From BOG-908 sp963848205 (GTDB lineage Bacteria > Pseudomonadota > Alphaproteobacteria > Acetobacterales > Acetobacteraceae): a stretch of DNA of 64,000 nucleotides. A program made the translations under genes and the position numbers. Under the pieces are notes generated by a model. It did not search any database, was not told the origin of the DNA, and saw only the letters and a program-made list of their open reading frames with translations. The stretch spans positions 62,001-126,000 of the forward strand of contig CAWKCV010000003.1 of the NCBI GenBank assembly GCA_963848205.1, written 5' to 3'. Every line of letters starts with the position of its first letter. Position 1 is the first letter of the stretch. Below are positions 18,801 through 27,003 of this stretch, one piece after another.

Positions 18801-20905
18801 AGCACACGGCCGGGCTCCAGTGGCGGCAGGCTCGCCAGCCTCGCCGGCCGGGCAACCACGCCGGCATGCCCGAAGGACTGCTTGGCCGCGACATCCAGAT
18901 GGTAGGTGCCGGCACGCAGCCAGCCCTGCAGCAGCACGTTCTGGCCCGCGCCATTGGCTTCTGCCGTCTGCAGTTCCGGCACGAAATGGCTGCCGATGGC
19001 GCCACGCGTATGCAGCCGGCCCAGCGTCTCCACCCGGAACAGGCCGCCCTGGGCCACGTCGAGCGTGAAGCTGCGCGCGGTGTCCTCTTCGAAATCGAAA
19101 TATCGCGCCTGCCCGTCATGCAGCACCGGCTGCTCGCCCTCCGGCTCGGGCGTGGGCGTCTCGGCGGCGGCTTGCGGCGCCTGCCAGAACAGCGACACCT
19201 CGCGCGCATGATCGCTGGCCGGCAGGTGCGCCAGACCCTCCACCGGATCGTAGCTCACCGGCACGGGGCCGGCACCCAGCTCCAGCGCGGTCAGTGTTCC
19301 CTGCCCGGCGCGCAGCTTCACGTCGGTCATACCTCCGGCAGGCTGGCCGATCCGCACCGGGGCCACCGCGCTGTCCAGCGGTGTCGCCGTCCAGTCCAGG
19401 CCGAAACGCGCATCCGGCGCCGCATTGCCGAACAGCGTGAGCTGTTCCTGCCGGTCCAGATGCTGCAAGCCGAACGTCAGCGACGGCGAGGCCGGCGCCG
19501 GCGGGCCAAGCTTCACGGCCGCCCCCGGCGCGCCGATCGTCATGTCGGCCACCCCGGCCGCGCGGCCTTGCGGCCACACGGAAAGCTTGTACCACCCCGC
19601 CGGCAGGTCCCACACGCCGGGCTGGCCCGCCGTGGGCACGTCCGTCTCGGCATCCAGCGCCACGAGAAGCGGCGTCGCGATCGGCACCCCGGTGACGGTG
19701 AGCGCGACTTTGCCGCCTGAAGTGGCGTGGAACAGCACATCCACCCGCCCGCGCAGATTGAAGCGCTGCCGCCATCCAGCACCCGCACCGATCTGCGGCG
19801 CATTGGACCCCACCACGTCCAGCGGCCCGAGAAGCTTGCGCTTGGCGAGGATGAAAGTCGCCGGCACGTCGTCACCGCCGAAACCGCTGCAGCGTGCGCT
19901 GACCCACCAATCGCCGGGCTCGAACAGCGAGGCCGACTGGCCGATCTCCTGGCTGCGCAGCCGGAACGCGGCGCCTTCAGCCCCGGTGACGATGACAACA
20001 TGATCCTGCTTGGTCTGCGCCGCCTGCACCTCTGCCTGCGCAACGCGGGCCTTCTTGTCGATGTCACCTTCCGCTCCATCCACCGTCAGCAGGGCCGGAC
20101 CTTCCATCGATAGTCGCACCAGGTCGTCCGACCCGGCGGTGGCGAACACTTCGCTGCCGAACGGCCCGACATGGCCGCCCGCCCAGCCCGGGCGCAACGC
20201 CTGGCTTGCGCCGGTGCGCAGATGAAACGGGGTTGCTCGGTCGCCATCCGGCCATGGGATCGGCGGCCCGCCATAGGCGGTGACCAGATAGACACCGGGC
20301 GGCAGAGTGTCTGTGAACAGGAAATCTCGCAGCTTATGGCCAGGGCTGGGCTCGATTTCGCTCTGCTCGGGTGTGGCCGCCACCAAGTCGCGCCCGTTAC
20401 GCCACAGGCGCAGATCGGCCAGTGCCCGGCCGGCGGCTTCGAGCCGCAGCTTCTGGTGCTCCGTGACCGTCAGCCAAAAGGAGCGTTGCTGCAGGTCGCC
20501 GAGCGTCGCATCGTGCCCGCTATCCTGCAACGCGGTCTCAGTGGAGCCGGCCTGCGTAAAGCCCGCGACCTGCAGGTGAACCGTGCCAGTGGCGTGCGGC
20601 GCCGGATGGGTGCGCAGCTTGTAGGTACCCACATCGAGCAGCAGGTCCAGCCGGCCGTCCTTGCTGCCAGCTTCACCCGCCAGCGTCGTCGGGCCGGTGA
20701 TCATATCCACCAGGTCCAGCGCCGTCCCGGTCGCACTTTTCGCAATGATGGCCAAACGCCCCGCCGCCGTCACGTGCAGCAGCGTGCTGCCGTCGGCAGA
20801 AGCGGGCAGGGTGTCCTTATCGAGCGTGGCCGCTGGCACGCCGGTCTGCGCGAGCGCCGGACAGGTGACCAGGAGGGCGGCGAACAGACCGAACAAGCGC
20901 CGCAT
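15797..20905 (-). CDS. Giant exported beta-rich protein of unknown function, first in the A2M-pbpC operon
   Basis: 1702 residues. A clear signal peptide (MRRLFGLFAALLVTCPALAQ, cleavage after ALA) sends it to the periplasm or beyond. The rest is a chain of beta-sandwich-like units with recurring endings of the type LPAGTYxLxV: examples are LLDVGTYKLRTHP, LPPGVYLVTAYGG, LPAGWYKLSVWPQG, LRAGTYHLDVAAK, LQPGAYTLDLDS and LPAGAYVLQASV. These resemble pre-peptidase C-terminal (PPC) or similar carbohydrate/protein-binding modules. An acidic Pro/Asp/Glu-rich linker lies near residues 970-1030 (EDAASGDAPGPDAMQAP). No enzymatic motif is seen. Its stop overlaps the A2M start by 4 bp, so it is probably co-translated and acts with A2M and PBP1C. 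Confidence 0.85.
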   Translation of the reverse strand: MRRLFGLFAALLVTCPALAQTGVPAATLDKDTLPASADGSTLLHVTAAGRLAIIAKSATGTALDLVDMITGPTTLAGEAGSKDGRLDLLLDVGTYKLRTHPAPHATGTVHLQVAGFTQAGSTETALQDSGHDATLGDLQQRSFWLTVTEHQKLRLEAAGRALADLRLWRNGRDLVAATPEQSEIEPSPGHKLRDFLFTDTLPPGVYLVTAYGGPPIPWPDGDRATPFHLRTGASQALRPGWAGGHVGPFGSEVFATAGSDDLVRLSMEGPALLTVDGAEGDIDKKARVAQAEVQAAQTKQDHVVIVTGAEGAAFRLRSQEIGQSASLFEPGDWWVSARCSGFGGDDVPATFILAKRKLLGPLDVVGSNAPQIGAGAGWRQRFNLRGRVDVLFHATSGGKVALTVTGVPIATPLLVALDAETDVPTAGQPGVWDLPAGWYKLSVWPQGRAAGVADMTIGAPGAAVKLGPPAPASPSLTFGLQHLDRQEQLTLFGNAAPDARFGLDWTATPLDSAVAPVRIGQPAGGMTDVKLRAGQGTLTALELGAGPVPVSYDPVEGLAHLPASDHAREVSLFWQAPQAAAETPTPEPEGEQPVLHDGQARYFDFEEDTARSFTLDVAQGGLFRVETLGRLHTRGAIGSHFVPELQTAEANGAGQNVLLQGWLRAGTYHLDVAAKQSFGHAGVVARPARLASLPPLEPGRVLRATMEAGSGLLVPIDVRQAGSYRLELLGLERVFEARLEDADGWPLAVSAPLQDTTQDLPAGRTRLLVMPQATDARAVIRLTQIVPAPKLAGHGPHALPFGTPQDFTWREPAGRADPRTPDDWRFTLAAPADVTLSVSDGMDATLSGADGRQAAHIAGGTPFKGLLEAGAWRLEARSQGRNDRLDYKLDLQAAQLQPGIPASVDLPGQVRFNVAEPRVASLTSFGGVPVRAVLRDQAGRVLGRYGARADDWNVAISTLLQPGAYTLDLDSAVPPNQTPTPRNAGDQAGNAPQPDPSAENEDAASGDAPGPDAMQAPAGGSDAQPDQQEDHGSAGPAGSATSVTLSLPQEAPPETLGDVPLQLAGGLLHHLALQQPAAGQLVVAGAASPSPLAVSLERQDARGAWRSLANAQGRAPVVAVPADNQAGVWRLSVWPLDEGHAPMQVAVRLASLPPASGPPRFSPLALAGIADHLAVANVAVASPSVLRLGGDAGVEVGAWPGHAAFVPEGALIAPQTANVWLLASKPARISLAPGPALSPVTLTLAQGEVAGLPHEMGALTAWVAEAQGQPGFAPGPASGISDDGAIAIVSDDAASLRVADDADRLRVTARPVALVQAPGAKLDGSLDAMLPAGSATLLALDPALHALRVVLLPGTAAVAGWPGKDAVTVWAGQAPVSRTLEGRWPGLLLVNTNQAPASVSVAQDASPREDLIGPARLFRRFFGAAGSLDLPVSADAGQMLVVTGDASGVFVSQDGRVQRGTRLKIGGPGRLTLEHKAGLAAVWLEGPGASPWPEPATTRLALPGSVALAGEAMRLSVTQAGPALLRVRTTAPVLLGVAGETPALFPAGAVFSRYVPAGATDLLVIPAQDGPLSGRLEASAAPVHPARDGLGDAVAASPGDSVLFGFTLAAPKRIGIGVQAQPDHVSLTLLDATGREVARGAAMLKDLPAGAYVLQASVPPDGPATLIKPAIVGLAPRPDAPPPDVVQYYRSLAGLTAPGQKP

Positions 20906-20973
20906 TTGCCGCCCCGCGATGACCCGATAGCTTTACGCCACCGGCTGCCCGGCGGGGAGGTGGGTGCGGCGAT

Positions 20974-21311
20974 TTAGCCGGTATGAACCTGAAAGCCACA
21001 CGGCTCAGGGCCTGAAGGCAGCGGGTCGGGGCTTGCGGGCCTGAAACGCGACGCACCCGGCCAGGCTTCAGGCGCCCGCAGCACGATCGACCCGAACAGT
21101 GCATCGGCCGCCGCAGGCAAATCCGACGTGTCATGCCGCCGGACGGCAGATTGCGTGCCGGACAGGACACCGTCCAGAAAACCATCCAGCACGGCGAGGC
21201 GACCTGTCGTATCCGCTCGCCGCTTTCGGCGTTTCGCGATACGAGATCGTCGATTGCGCGGATGACGGGCGGAGAAAGATGGGCGCCGTGCAAAAGAGAG
21301 TGCAGGTTCAT
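20974..21311 (-). pseudogene. Possible small gene with a frameshift, upstream of the A2M operon
   Basis: Protein-like sequence starts at ATG 21311 (MNLHSLLHGAHLSPPVIRAI) and runs to ESGER; it then continues in another frame as TTGRLAVLDGFLDGVLSG and ALFGSIVLRAPEAWPG to a stop at 20974. One base gained or lost near 21227 would give a protein of about 112 residues. I do not recognise it. It lies 68 bp upstream of the 1702-residue gene on the same strand, so it may once have led that operon. A sequencing error would equally explain the shift. Confidence 0.4.
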
Positions 21312-21657
21312 CGGGGCGGGTTCGTGACGCTGTCTCACCCATGGCAGCGCCAATGCGGCCGGACAGCGTAGCAGCAGCTTTTCAGCCGGGCGCCACCTTG
21401 GCTTTCCTCGATGGAAATTTCCTGCCTGAGAAGCAAGGGCATGGATCGTTGCGCGCCAACACTTCCGGCAAGCGGCGATGCGCCATCGGGCTTTCGTCCA
21501 GGTCACCGCCTCACCGCATCGCCACCCATGCCACCGACAAAGCCGCGCTGGCCCGGAAATGCCGGTGTCGCACCTTTGCATACTACCCACACGTCGCGGC
21601 CCGCATGCGTCTCCCGCCACACGTGGTTGTGTTGGTTGCCGGCCGACATTTCCTCCC
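21312..21657. other. Intergenic, nothing recognised
   Basis: About 350 bp between the small broken gene and the ABC-F start. Open frames exist on both strands but without recognisable protein sequence. The divergent promoters of the ABC-F gene and of the leftward operon must be here. Confidence 0.4.
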
Positions 21658-23316
21658 ATGCGTCACGTGCCCTACAACCCGCCCGTGCTCAAAATCGACA
21701 ACCTCACCCTCAACGCTTACGGCCGCCGCTTTTTCGAGCAGGCCTCCGCGTCCCTGCCCAACCCCTCCCGCGTCGGCCTCGTCGGCCGCAACGGCATCGG
21801 CAAATCCACCCTCTTCAAACTCATCAAGGGCGACCTGACCCCCGACACCGGCGAGATCTCCATCCCCAAAACCGCCCGCATGGCCACCGTCGACCAGGAA
21901 CATCCCGCCACCGCCACCAGCCTGCTCGACACCATCCTCGCCGCCGACACCGAACGCGCCCACCTCATGGCCGCCCTCGAAACCGCCCCCCCCGAAGCCA
22001 TGGGCGACATCTGGGCCCGCCTGATGGATATCGACGCCGACACGGCGGCCGCCCGCGCTGCCGAAATCCTCAGTGGCCTCGGCTTCTCCACCGAAGACCT
22101 CGCCCGCCCCATGGCCGAATTCTCCGGCGGCTGGCGCATGCGCGTGGCCCTCGCCGCGGCCCTCTTCTCCGCCCCCGACCTCCTTCTGCTCGACGAGCCC
22201 ACCAACTATCTCGACCTCGAAGGCGCGCTCTGGCTCGAAGCCCGCCTCGCCCGCTACCCGCACTCCGCCCTCATCATCTCCCACGACCGCGAACTGCTCA
22301 ACAATTCCTGCGACTTCATCCTGCACGTCTCCGAACGCAAGCTCGACCTCTACACCGGCGGCTACGACAGCTTCGAGCGCCAACGCGCCGAGAAACTCCG
22401 CCTGCAATCGGCCTCCCGCGCCAAGCAGGAAGCCGAACGCGCCCATCTGCAATCCTTCGTCGACCGCTTCAAAGCCAAAGCCTCCAAAGCCGCCCAAGCC
22501 CAAAGCCGCATGAAACGACTGGCAAAAATGGAGCCCGTCGCCACCACCATCGAGGAACGCGTCGCCCCCTTCATCCTCCCCTCGCCAGCCCGCCCCCTGC
22601 CGCCCCCGCTCATGCGCCTCGAAGGCGTCGAAATCGCCTACGGCGACGACCCCGCCGTGCTCCGCGGCCTCGACCTCCGCCTCGACCTCGACGACCGAAT
22701 CGGCCTGCTCGGCGTCAACGGCGCCGGCAAATCCACCTTCGCCAAACTCGCCGCCGGCGCACTCATGGCCCGCACCGGCCACGTCACCCGCTCGTCGCGC
22801 ATGTCGGTCGGCTGGTTCCACCAACACCAGATCGAAGCCCTCGACCCCGCCCAAACCCCGCTCGACATCATGCGCGACGCCCGCCCGCAAGACAGCGACC
22901 AATCCCACCGCTCGCGCCTGGCCACCTTCGGCATCGGCTTCGACAAGCAAAACACCACCACCCAATCCCTCTCCGGCGGCGAACGCGCCCGCCTCCTCCT
23001 CAACCTTGTCGCCATGGCCGCCCCCCACCTCCTCATCCTCGACGAACCCACCAACCACCTCGACATCGACAGCCGCCGCGCCCTCCTGGACGCGCTGAAC
23101 GACTACGAGGGCGCCGTCATCCTCATCACCCACGACCGCTCGCTGATGGAACTAGTCGCCGACCGCCTGTGGCTCGCCACCGACAACACCATCACCCCCT
23201 TCAACGGCGACATGGACGACTACGCCCGCTTCGTCCTGGACCGCACCCGCATTGCGGCACCGTCGCAGGCGGCCGCCAAGGAAAAGCGCGCAAAAAAGCA
23301 GAAACGCGCGGGCTGA
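21658..23316 (+). CDS. ABC-F family ATPase (ribosome-associated type)
   Basis: 552 residues with two ABC ATPase halves and no membrane segment, as in EttA/Uup/YheS proteins that act on ribosomes. First half: Walker A GRNGIGKST, signature FSGGW, Walker B LLLLDEPTNYLDLEG. Second half: GVNGAGKST, LSGGERAR, LLILDEPTNHLDIDS. Between them lies the long charged linker (about 230-300, with RAEKLRLQSASRAKQEAERA). It ends in a Lys-rich tail (KEKRAKKQKRAG). No good ribosome site precedes ATG 21658; GTG 21685 (VLKIDNLTL) is an equal alternative. Codon third positions are almost all C, more extreme than in the neighbours. Which ABC-F subfamily cannot be fixed by eye; YheS-like seems closest. Confidence 0.9.
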   Translation: MRHVPYNPPVLKIDNLTLNAYGRRFFEQASASLPNPSRVGLVGRNGIGKSTLFKLIKGDLTPDTGEISIPKTARMATVDQEHPATATSLLDTILAADTERAHLMAALETAPPEAMGDIWARLMDIDADTAAARAAEILSGLGFSTEDLARPMAEFSGGWRMRVALAAALFSAPDLLLLDEPTNYLDLEGALWLEARLARYPHSALIISHDRELLNNSCDFILHVSERKLDLYTGGYDSFERQRAEKLRLQSASRAKQEAERAHLQSFVDRFKAKASKAAQAQSRMKRLAKMEPVATTIEERVAPFILPSPARPLPPPLMRLEGVEIAYGDDPAVLRGLDLRLDLDDRIGLLGVNGAGKSTFAKLAAGALMARTGHVTRSSRMSVGWFHQHQIEALDPAQTPLDIMRDARPQDSDQSHRSRLATFGIGFDKQNTTTQSLSGGERARLLLNLVAMAAPHLLILDEPTNHLDIDSRRALLDALNDYEGAVILITHDRSLMELVADRLWLATDNTITPFNGDMDDYARFVLDRTRIAAPSQAAAKEKRAKKQKRAG

Positions 23317-23334
23317 CAACATTCAGGTGAGATG

Positions 23335-23383
23335 AAGGCAGGAAGGCCTTCTTTTCTGAAGAAAAGAAGCAAAAGACTTTTAT
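23335..23383 (+). repeat. AT-rich dispersed palindrome, copy 4 (between convergent genes)
   Basis: GGAAGGCCTTCTTTTCTG, AAGAAAAGAAGC, then AAAAGACTTTT. It lies 18 bp after the ABC-F stop and is followed by a GGCTGTCGCCAGCCCCCTGA segment resembling the GC-rich centre of the double copies. In hairpin form it could end transcription from either side. Confidence 0.8.
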
Positions 23384-23635
23384 CAGGCTGTCGCCAGCCC
23401 CCTGACGGAGTCTTGGCTAACCCACGGTCTGAAACAATACTGCGCCCCCGTCGAGCCGCCATCCCCGCCGCTCCTGTGGGACACCATCATGAGCCAGGCG
23501 CACGGACCCTCAGGATAGGCCGCAAGCAGCCCCACAGCCTCCCCCGATCGCCCAAGCGCATAGCCGCAAGCCGCCCGCTCACCCCACGATAACGTCTGCC
23601 CGGCCGGGCCAGCGGAGACGACCGTTGAGCACGGC
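23384..23635. other. Gap between ABC-F and porin; ORF-like stretch on minus
   Basis: A minus-strand frame (about 23636 to 23383) reads AAYPEGPCAWLMMVSHRSGG and GAQYCFRPWVSQD, then stops in the repeat-related sequence. The composition looks protein-like, but there is no clear start outside the porin and I recognise no family. It may be a fragment; no firm gene is called. Confidence 0.2.
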
Positions 23636-25186
23636 TCAGTAAAACAAGATCGCGCCGGCCGACACAGCGTTCGAGGTAACCTCGAGCGGCCCGTGCGATT
23701 TCGATTGCTGATGCGCGTATTCGCCAACCAACGTGACCCAATCGGTCAGGTTGTAATATAGCGCCCCGATCTCCGCCTCGTTACGACGAACAAGGTTCGG
23801 ATCAATGTCGCCCGCCGCCCGATAAAGCGAACTCTCGCCGTAACTGCCAACCAGCTTGAACTTCGGCGTAATCTTGTAGCTACCCTGAATGTAGCCGCCG
23901 TCCGAACCACGCAAATCGCCCGCGGCGGACAAACCGTCGAAAAACTTCGCCGTCGTGCCCACGCCAGATCCGCGATACACATAAGCCGTGAGCCCGACCG
24001 GTCCGAACGTAAATGCAGCACCGGCCTCGCCCGCCGCCGCCGTCTTGCTGGAGTTTCCATGCGCCGTGCCGGTCAGCGGCGTGATGCCCTGCTGATTTTG
24101 CGCCATGAAACCAGCCCACGCATGCGCGGTGAACGCGCCGCCTTTGTAATCATACGTGAGCTTGCCTTCGAACTCCGGCGCACTGTGTTGTGCAGCCGTC
24201 GCCGACAGACCCGTGAGGCTGAACTCGTTGAGCGGCTGGAATACACCTACCTGCGCCTGAAAACCCGCAAAAACCGGGCTCAGATAGCTGATCTGCGGCA
24301 GAAAATCGGTATAGATATAACCAAATCCGATGCGGCCCAGCGAAGTATTGGCAGGGTCCGCATTGCTGCCAGTGGCACCCACGCTCAGCAACGTCGCATC
24401 GTTAAGAATCGCGTCGGAACCAAAAATCGCGATATCGCGTCCTGCTTTGAAGGTGCCGAAGCGGGGCGTGCCGACGGTCAGGAACGTCTTACGGAAATCG
24501 CCGCCGGCCGTGCCAAGCGCCGTCGAGTTGCCGCCCGAATTGGCGCCCAGAACACCCGCATTGGCAGAATTGATGCCGGGATAGACACCGAATGTCGCGG
24601 TGATGTCGATGCCTTCCTGCTTGGTGGCAACGCTCGCGATGAACGCCCCAGGCAGCAGGCCGTTACGCACGGCCGACGAATCGAACCCGCTGCCATCGGC
24701 CAACCCGCCCGCCGGCGTGTGCCCGGCACTGTCTGCACTGGAGTATGTATAAAATCCGTTGACGATACCGGAGAAGTTCAAATCCACCGCGCCCACGCGG
24801 AGCGTGACGCCAGCACCCGGCTTGTAAGGCTGCACATGCACGAAGTCGGGGTTGTTCGACATCTCCTTTTCCATCGACGCCATCTTGTCGGCCGCCGCCT
24901 GGGCCGACGCCGCACTGGCCGCCGCGCTAAGCGCTTCCTTGTTCGCGCGCGCATAAGGGTCGTCGTCTGGCGTGGTCACAGGTTGCAGTGCCACGTGCCG
25001 GCCATGCAAGGCGGGCCTGGTGCCGTGCTGATGCTTGCGCATGAGCGACGAATATTCGTTTTGCGAAAGGCTCCCGCGCGCATGGAGAATGTCGAGTAGG
25101 TCAGTATAGTCGTCAGCGTGCGCGAACGAGGCGCTCATTGCTAGAATGGATGCCGATGCAAACAGGCTGAATGCGATGTTTTTCAT
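23636..25186 (-). CDS. Outer-membrane porin with periplasmic coiled-coil start
   Basis: 516 residues. Signal peptide MKNIAFSLFASASILAMSAS with AHA cleavage, then a helical region (about 75-105, ALSAAASAASAQAAADKMAS) and a long beta-barrel with alternating hydrophobic strands, ending in AILFY: a terminal aromatic residue as expected for BAM recognition. Strand-like repeats such as FGTFKAGRDIAIFGSDAIL and GGYIQGSYKITPKFKLVGSY fit general porins of alphaproteobacteria. A GGGGGAAACA ribosome site precedes ATG 25186. An 18-bp palindrome shared with the alcohol dehydrogenase promoter lies about 90 bp upstream, suggesting the porin serves alcohol uptake. Confidence 0.88.
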   Translation of the reverse strand: MKNIAFSLFASASILAMSASFAHADDYTDLLDILHARGSLSQNEYSSLMRKHQHGTRPALHGRHVALQPVTTPDDDPYARANKEALSAAASAASAQAAADKMASMEKEMSNNPDFVHVQPYKPGAGVTLRVGAVDLNFSGIVNGFYTYSSADSAGHTPAGGLADGSGFDSSAVRNGLLPGAFIASVATKQEGIDITATFGVYPGINSANAGVLGANSGGNSTALGTAGGDFRKTFLTVGTPRFGTFKAGRDIAIFGSDAILNDATLLSVGATGSNADPANTSLGRIGFGYIYTDFLPQISYLSPVFAGFQAQVGVFQPLNEFSLTGLSATAAQHSAPEFEGKLTYDYKGGAFTAHAWAGFMAQNQQGITPLTGTAHGNSSKTAAAGEAGAAFTFGPVGLTAYVYRGSGVGTTAKFFDGLSAAGDLRGSDGGYIQGSYKITPKFKLVGSYGESSLYRAAGDIDPNLVRRNEAEIGALYYNLTDWVTLVGEYAHQQSKSHGPLEVTSNAVSAGAILFY

Positions 25187-25276
25187 TGTTTCCCCCGCGT
25201 TTGTATTCGCGTGGGAGGTATATTTCTATGTCGGGACTATGTTTGCAACGACACCGTATTGTCGCGGCGTCGGATG

Positions 25277-25294
25277 TGTCGCAGTTCTGCGACA
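25277..25294. promoter_or_regulatory. Palindromic operator upstream of porin
   Basis: TGTCGCA, four bases (GTTC), TGCGACA: perfect dyad, identical in all 18 positions to the site at 30008-30025. It lies 91-108 bp upstream of the porin start. Likely bound by the GAF/Fis regulator encoded at 30167 (inference from placement). Confidence 0.7.
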
Positions 25295-25301
25295 GGCAGA
25301 A

Positions 25302-25424
25302 AGCAGGCACTTCTGTCTTGAAAAAAGAAGCAAAAACTTCCGCTCCCTCGCATTTGAATCAACGCGTCAAATGCGAAAGAGCAAAAGTTTTTTGCTTCTT
25401 TTTTTCAAAAAAGAAGTGCTTGCT
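25302..25424. repeat. AT-rich dispersed repeat, copy 5, double (porin-aldehyde dehydrogenase gap)
   Basis: Two inverted boxes: left 25302-25340 (GCAGGCACTTCTGTCTTG, AAAAAAGAAGCAAAAACTT), right 25378-25424 (AGAGCAAAAGTTTTTTGC, then TTCTTTTTTTCAAAAAAGAA). The centre has its own palindrome, TCGCATTTGA against TCAAATGCGA. The whole 123 bp can fold on itself. It lies between the aldehyde dehydrogenase stop and the porin promoter. Confidence 0.85.
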
Positions 25425-25428
25425 TACC

Positions 25429-26949
25429 TCAAAAGAACCCCATCGCCTTTGTCGAGTAACTGACGAGCATATTCTTGGTCTGCTGATAGTGATCCAGCAT
25501 CATCTTATGGTTCTCGCGACCTATCCCGGACTGCTTGTAGCCGCCAAACGCCGCATGCGCCGGATAGTGATGATAGCAATTCGTCCAGACCCGGCCAGCC
25601 TGGATGCCGCGGCCGAAGCGATAGGCGCGGTTCATGTCGCGCGTCCAGATACCCGCGCCCAGCCCATACGGCGTGTCGTTGGCCAGGCGCATGGCTTCCT
25701 CGTCATCCTTGAATTTGGTGAGCGAGAGAACAGGCCCGAAGATCTCCTCCTGGAAGATCCGCATGTGGTTTTCACCTTCGAACACCGTGGGCTCCACGTA
25801 GAACCCCGAGCCGAGATCGCCGGGCAGTTGCGCGCGGTTGCCACCGGTGAGCACGCGTGCACCTTCGTTGCGGCCGATGTCCATGTAGGACATGATCTTG
25901 TCGGTCTGTTCCTTGGAAGCCTGAGCACCAACCATCGTGCTCATGTCGAGGGGATTGCCCATCTTGATGGATTGGACGCGCTTGATGGCCGCTTCGACGA
26001 AGCGGTCGTAGATGCTCTCATGAACGAGCGCGCGCGACGGGCAGGTGCACACCTCGCCCTGGTTGAGCGCAAACATCGAAAAGCCCTCGAGACACTTGTC
26101 GAAGAAATCGTCATCCTCGCGCGCCACGTCGGCGAAGAAGATATTCGGCGACTTGCCGCCCAACTCCAGCGTGACAGGGATGATATTCTCCGAAGCGTAC
26201 GACATGATCAGCCGGCCGGTCGATGTCTCACCGGTGAAGGCGATCTTGGCGATGCGCTTGCTCTGTGCAAGCGGCTTGCCGCATTCGAGCCCGAAACCGT
26301 TGACCACATTGATCACGCCAGGCGGCACGATGTCGCTCAGCACGTCCATCAGCACCATCACGCCCATCGGTGTCTGTTCGGCCGGCTTGAGCACCACGCA
26401 ATTGCCGGCGGCCAGCGCCGGCGCCAGCTTCCACACCGCCATCAGCAGCGGGAAATTCCACGGAATGATCTGACCGACAACGCCCAGCGGCTCATGGAAA
26501 TGATAGGCGACGGTGTCGTGGTCGATTTCGCTGATGCCGCCTTCCTGCGCACGGATGCAGCCGGCAAAATACCGGAAATGATCGACAGCCAAGGGCAGGT
26601 CAGCCATCGTCGTCTCACGGATCGGCTTGCCGTTGTCGATTGTCTCGACCATGGCGAGCAGGTCGAGTTTCTCTTCCATCCTGTCGGCGATCTTGAGCAG
26701 AACACGCGAACGCTCCGTAGGCGACGCGCGGCCCCATGATTCGCGTGCAGCGTGCGCGGCATCCAGCGCCAGTTCCACGTCCTCGGCGCTGGAACGCGCC
26801 ACGGTGCAGACGACCTGACCGTCCACCGGCGATATATTGTCAAAGTAGCGGCCATGCACCGGGGCTACCCATTTGCCGCCGATGAAATTGTCATACTGCG
26901 GGCGTATCGCGATGTGCTGCGCCACGTCCTTGAGAATCTTGCTTACCAT
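25429..26949 (-). CDS. NAD(P)-dependent aldehyde dehydrogenase (ExaC/AcoD type)
   Basis: 506 residues, cytoplasmic; oxidises the aldehyde made by the neighbouring PQQ alcohol dehydrogenase. Cofactor motif IPWNFPLLM (about 165), catalytic Glu in LELGGKSPN (about 265) and nucleophile Cys in NQGEVCTCPSR (about 303), with the family end KMMLDHYQQTKNMLVSYS. The HYPAHAAFGGYKQSGIGRE stretch fits the acetaldehyde/ethanol-type group (ExaC, AcoD). A GGGAGAG site precedes ATG 26949. It is downstream of the cytochrome fusion gene on the same strand with a 54-bp gap, so probably one operon; its last codons touch the double repeat. Confidence 0.93.
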   Translation of the reverse strand: MVSKILKDVAQHIAIRPQYDNFIGGKWVAPVHGRYFDNISPVDGQVVCTVARSSAEDVELALDAAHAARESWGRASPTERSRVLLKIADRMEEKLDLLAMVETIDNGKPIRETTMADLPLAVDHFRYFAGCIRAQEGGISEIDHDTVAYHFHEPLGVVGQIIPWNFPLLMAVWKLAPALAAGNCVVLKPAEQTPMGVMVLMDVLSDIVPPGVINVVNGFGLECGKPLAQSKRIAKIAFTGETSTGRLIMSYASENIIPVTLELGGKSPNIFFADVAREDDDFFDKCLEGFSMFALNQGEVCTCPSRALVHESIYDRFVEAAIKRVQSIKMGNPLDMSTMVGAQASKEQTDKIMSYMDIGRNEGARVLTGGNRAQLPGDLGSGFYVEPTVFEGENHMRIFQEEIFGPVLSLTKFKDDEEAMRLANDTPYGLGAGIWTRDMNRAYRFGRGIQAGRVWTNCYHHYPAHAAFGGYKQSGIGRENHKMMLDHYQQTKNMLVSYSTKAMGFF

Positions 26950-27003
26950 TTCTGTCTCTCCCGTTTGTTCGTCGGTGTTTGGATGCCTTCCAGCCTGGCG
27001 AGC

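Noticed and set aside
21583..23133. A 516-codon open frame on the minus strand
   Set aside because: Antisense to the ABC-F gene; the Gly/Val/Glu-rich repeats come from its C-ending codons. Walker motifs on the plus strand are decisive.
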